From contig JAFCZZ010000145.1 in NCBI GenBank assembly GCA_019314085.1, positions 1-8,303 of the forward strand: a DNA stretch of 8,303 nucleotides. Direction: 5' to 3'. The stretch comes from Deltaproteobacteria bacterium (lineage in GTDB: Bacteria > Desulfobacterota > Syntrophia > Syntrophales > UBA2210). The position numbers and the translations under genes were made by a program. Shown in pieces: positions 6,814 to 8,303 of this stretch. Within the stretch, counting starts at the first letter, position 1. Every line of letters starts with the position of its first letter. The notes beneath the pieces were generated by a model. That model saw nothing but the letters and a program-made list of their open reading frames with translations, was not told where the DNA came from and ran no database searches.

Positions 6814-7968
6814 CTAATAGAAGGCCACGTGCTCAGGGAATAGAATCTTCGTAATATCCCTGACAATGGAATTGGCAACACCGGGAGACGGTTTCTCCTT
6901 CTGGCTGTTGACAAAGGCGATGACCGTAGCATCCTCTTCGGGCAGATAGTAGGCGGCCGTATTGTATCCTTCAATACCTCCGGTGTATCCGTACCACCCG
7001 CCGGTGCACCCGATGCCGAGGCCGAATCCCATATTCTCCACCCCCGTATCCACGCATTCCAGGCGCTCTTTCTGGGTCGCCTCGCTGTTGGTGATTCCCG
7101 TCACATAGGCCTTCACCCATTTTTTTATATCGTACATGTCCGATATCATGACGCCTGCCGCCCAGGTAAGCGGGGGAAACATGACGGTATGGTCTTCCCA
7201 GTTTTTCTCTTCGTCCAGGGTATACCCATGACTGTAAGGAATAGGCATATCGGGGTCATCAACAGGGAAGCTGGTGTTCTCCAGGCCGTAGGGAACAAGT
7301 AGGCGATCTCTGATCTCATCTTCGACGCGGTTTCCTGTGACCGCCTCAATAATCAGGCCCAGGACCAGATAGCCCGTATTGCTGTAATACCAGCCTTCCC
7401 CCGGAGGAAAATCAGGCGGATTCTCCACGGCAAGGGCCACCAGTGTGCGGACATCCATCTGCGTATAGGGGGTAATGTCTTTCAGTTCTTCTTCCAGTTG
7501 GGGGGCGTGATAGACCTCGAACAGGCCGCTCGTCATATTGCAGAGCTGCCGAACGGTAATGTTCCCGGCGTTGGGGATATCCACGCCGAGGTCAAACTGA
7601 TCCAGGGTATCGTCCAAGGTAATCTGGTAGTTCTTATCATCCACAAGCTGTAAAATGACCGTGACGACAAAGGTCTTGGTATTGCTGCCGATACGGAATT
7701 TGTCATGGGGATCCATGGCCTTGTATGTCGCAATATCCGAGTATCCGATACCCCTAGCATATTCACCTTCAGGGGCCCATATCCCGACAACCACTCCCGG
7801 TATGCTCTCGTTTCCGCCGAATGCTGCCAAGTTGCTTTGAACCGCCGCTTCTATCTCCTGTTGAATCTTAATGCTGAAGGCCCGGCTGTCACCGCCCCCC
7901 CTACACCCGGCAAGAACAACAATCAGGCAAACACTGACACAAGATATAAAAAGCCGGAGCTTTTTCAT
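6814..7968 (-). CDS. Beta-lactamase/DD-peptidase-fold serine hydrolase, lipoprotein
   Basis: A 384-residue lipoprotein of the class C beta-lactamase-related family (Pfam Beta-lactamase type), which includes DD-carboxypeptidases and EstB-like esterases. The signal peptide ends in the lipobox LAGC, with Cys22 lipidated. Active-site motifs in order: SNTK (Ser95 nucleophile, Lys98), YSN (Tyr195, Asn197) and, near residue 328, YTGG in the place of the KTG or HxG box. Tyr there is commoner in esterase- and peptidase-like members than in true beta-lactamases, so drug resistance should not be inferred. The start is uncertain. The ATG at 7968 has GGGAG six bases upstream and puts Lys-Lys directly before the hydrophobic core. 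An ATG at 8013 overlaps the thioesterase stop as ATGA and would add 15 residues. Being anchored in the envelope, it may free an ester or amide substrate before uptake. Confidence 0.88.
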   Translation of the reverse strand: MKKLRLFISCVSVCLIVVLAGCRGGGDSRAFSIKIQQEIEAAVQSNLAAFGGNESIPGVVVGIWAPEGEYARGIGYSDIATYKAMDPHDKFRIGSNTKTFVVTVILQLVDDKNYQITLDDTLDQFDLGVDIPNAGNITVRQLCNMTSGLFEVYHAPQLEEELKDITPYTQMDVRTLVALAVENPPDFPPGEGWYYSNTGYLVLGLIIEAVTGNRVEDEIRDRLLVPYGLENTSFPVDDPDMPIPYSHGYTLDEEKNWEDHTVMFPPLTWAAGVMISDMYDIKKWVKAYVTGITNSEATQKERLECVDTGVENMGFGLGIGCTGGWYGYTGGIEGYNTAAYYLPEEDATVIAFVNSQKEKPSPGVANSIVRDITKILFPEHVAFY

Positions 7969-7974
7969 CCTTTT

Positions 7975-7979
7975 CTCCC
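7975..7979 (-). promoter_or_regulatory. Shine-Dalgarno favouring the internal start of the serine hydrolase
   Basis: GGGAG on the minus strand lies six bases before the ATG at 7968. The competing ATG at 8013 has only GGAAGG about ten bases upstream. The stronger site and the neater signal peptide favour 7968. Confidence 0.5.
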
Positions 7980-8009
7980 GGGGCAGAGAGGAACAGATTT
8001 CCTTGTCTT

Positions 8010-8303
8010 TCATCCCCGTTTTGCCTTCCGCTCCTGATATCGCACCATCCCTTCGTCGAACAGTCTCTGTTCTTCCTCGGTGTAGAGAATCAGGGGCGGT
8101 ATCGGCTGGGGCTGTCCCAGGTTGTTCACGGAGACCATCGTGTAGTAGGCGGTGAGGGCTTTGATCCGCCTCTCCGATTCCAAGAGGTTCTCCGTCTGGA
8201 GCTCAACCTGAACCTCCATCGACGAACGGCTCACGAAGGTGATCCTGGTATTAACGGTCACCAGCGATCCGACGAGGACGGGGTGCAGAAAGTTGATCTC
8301 GCT
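8010..8303 (-). CDS. Acyl-CoA thioesterase, YciA-like hot-dog fold (C-terminal part)
   Basis: The frame is open across the right edge, so only the last 97 residues are visible. They match the second half of YciA/BACH-type acyl-CoA hydrolases: INFLHPVLVG (residues 3-12 of the visible part) corresponds to the conserved F-x-x-P-V-x-x-G strand, followed by VTVNTRITFVSRSS, then TAYYTMVSVNNLGQPQPIP, like the family's F-x-Y-V-A-V-D-x-x-G-x-P-x-x-x-P. The catalytic Asp region of this family lies nearer the N-terminus and is off the window. The enzyme hydrolyses acyl-CoA to free acid and CoA in the cytoplasm. Its TGA overlaps an ATG of the serine hydrolase frame (ATGA, 8013-8010), so the two are probably co-transcribed. 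A GTG at 8261 is an internal Val codon, not a start. It is probably the first visible gene of the minus-strand operon. Confidence 0.85.
   Translation of the reverse strand, partial: SEINFLHPVLVGSLVTVNTRITFVSRSSMEVQVELQTENLLESERRIKALTAYYTMVSVNNLGQPQPIPPLILYTEEEQRLFDEGMVRYQERKAKRG

Noticed and set aside
5883..6854. 323-codon open frame on the plus strand
   Set aside because: It is antisense to the alpha/beta hydrolase, whose catalytic triad and Shine-Dalgarno are clear; the plus-strand translation resembles no family and has no ribosome site.

Overview
The window reads as a metabolic island from a Gram-negative, probably anaerobic bacterium. Two lipoproteins with clear lipoboxes, moderately high GC, and CoA/ADP-forming ligase and hot-dog thioesterase genes fit a syntrophic or sulfate-reducing Desulfobacterota ('Deltaproteobacteria'). 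That placement is inference from gene content; no marker gene is present.

Layout, left to right. Positions 95-1537 (+) encode a complete alpha-type subunit of an ADP-forming acyl-CoA synthetase. Facing it from the right, 3044-1639 (-) is a paralogous alpha-type gene split by an apparent one-base deletion at about 2289. The deletion falls just before the codon for the catalytic His, and the reading resumes with full conservation one frame over. A 300-base stretch without a gene (3045-3344) separates this from a tight minus-strand series. In transcription order (right to left) the series is: a YciA-like acyl-CoA thioesterase running off the right edge (8303-8010), a beta-lactamase/DD-peptidase-fold serine hydrolase lipoprotein (7968-6814), an alpha/beta hydrolase (6740-5934), an SDR oxidoreductase (5913-5137) and an SdsA1-like metallo-beta-lactamase alkylsulfatase lipoprotein (5108-3345). 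Gaps in the series are 20-75 bases, so it is probably one operon. A hairpin containing the SDR stop codon, followed by a T tract, may attenuate transcription before the alkylsulfatase gene.

One possible shared job is catabolism of an ester or sulfate ester. Membrane-anchored hydrolases would release an alcohol or acid, the alpha/beta hydrolase and NAD(P)-dependent SDR would process it in the cytoplasm, and acyl-CoA synthetase and thioesterase would set the CoA-ester pool. Each family call is well supported by motifs; the pathway and substrate are inference. No RNA gene, CRISPR array, insertion sequence or phage gene was seen. No gene of an unrecognised family was found; the most notable points are the frameshift, the lack of an ATP-grasp partner for either synthetase subunit, and the unusual metal-site residues of the alkylsulfatase-like protein.
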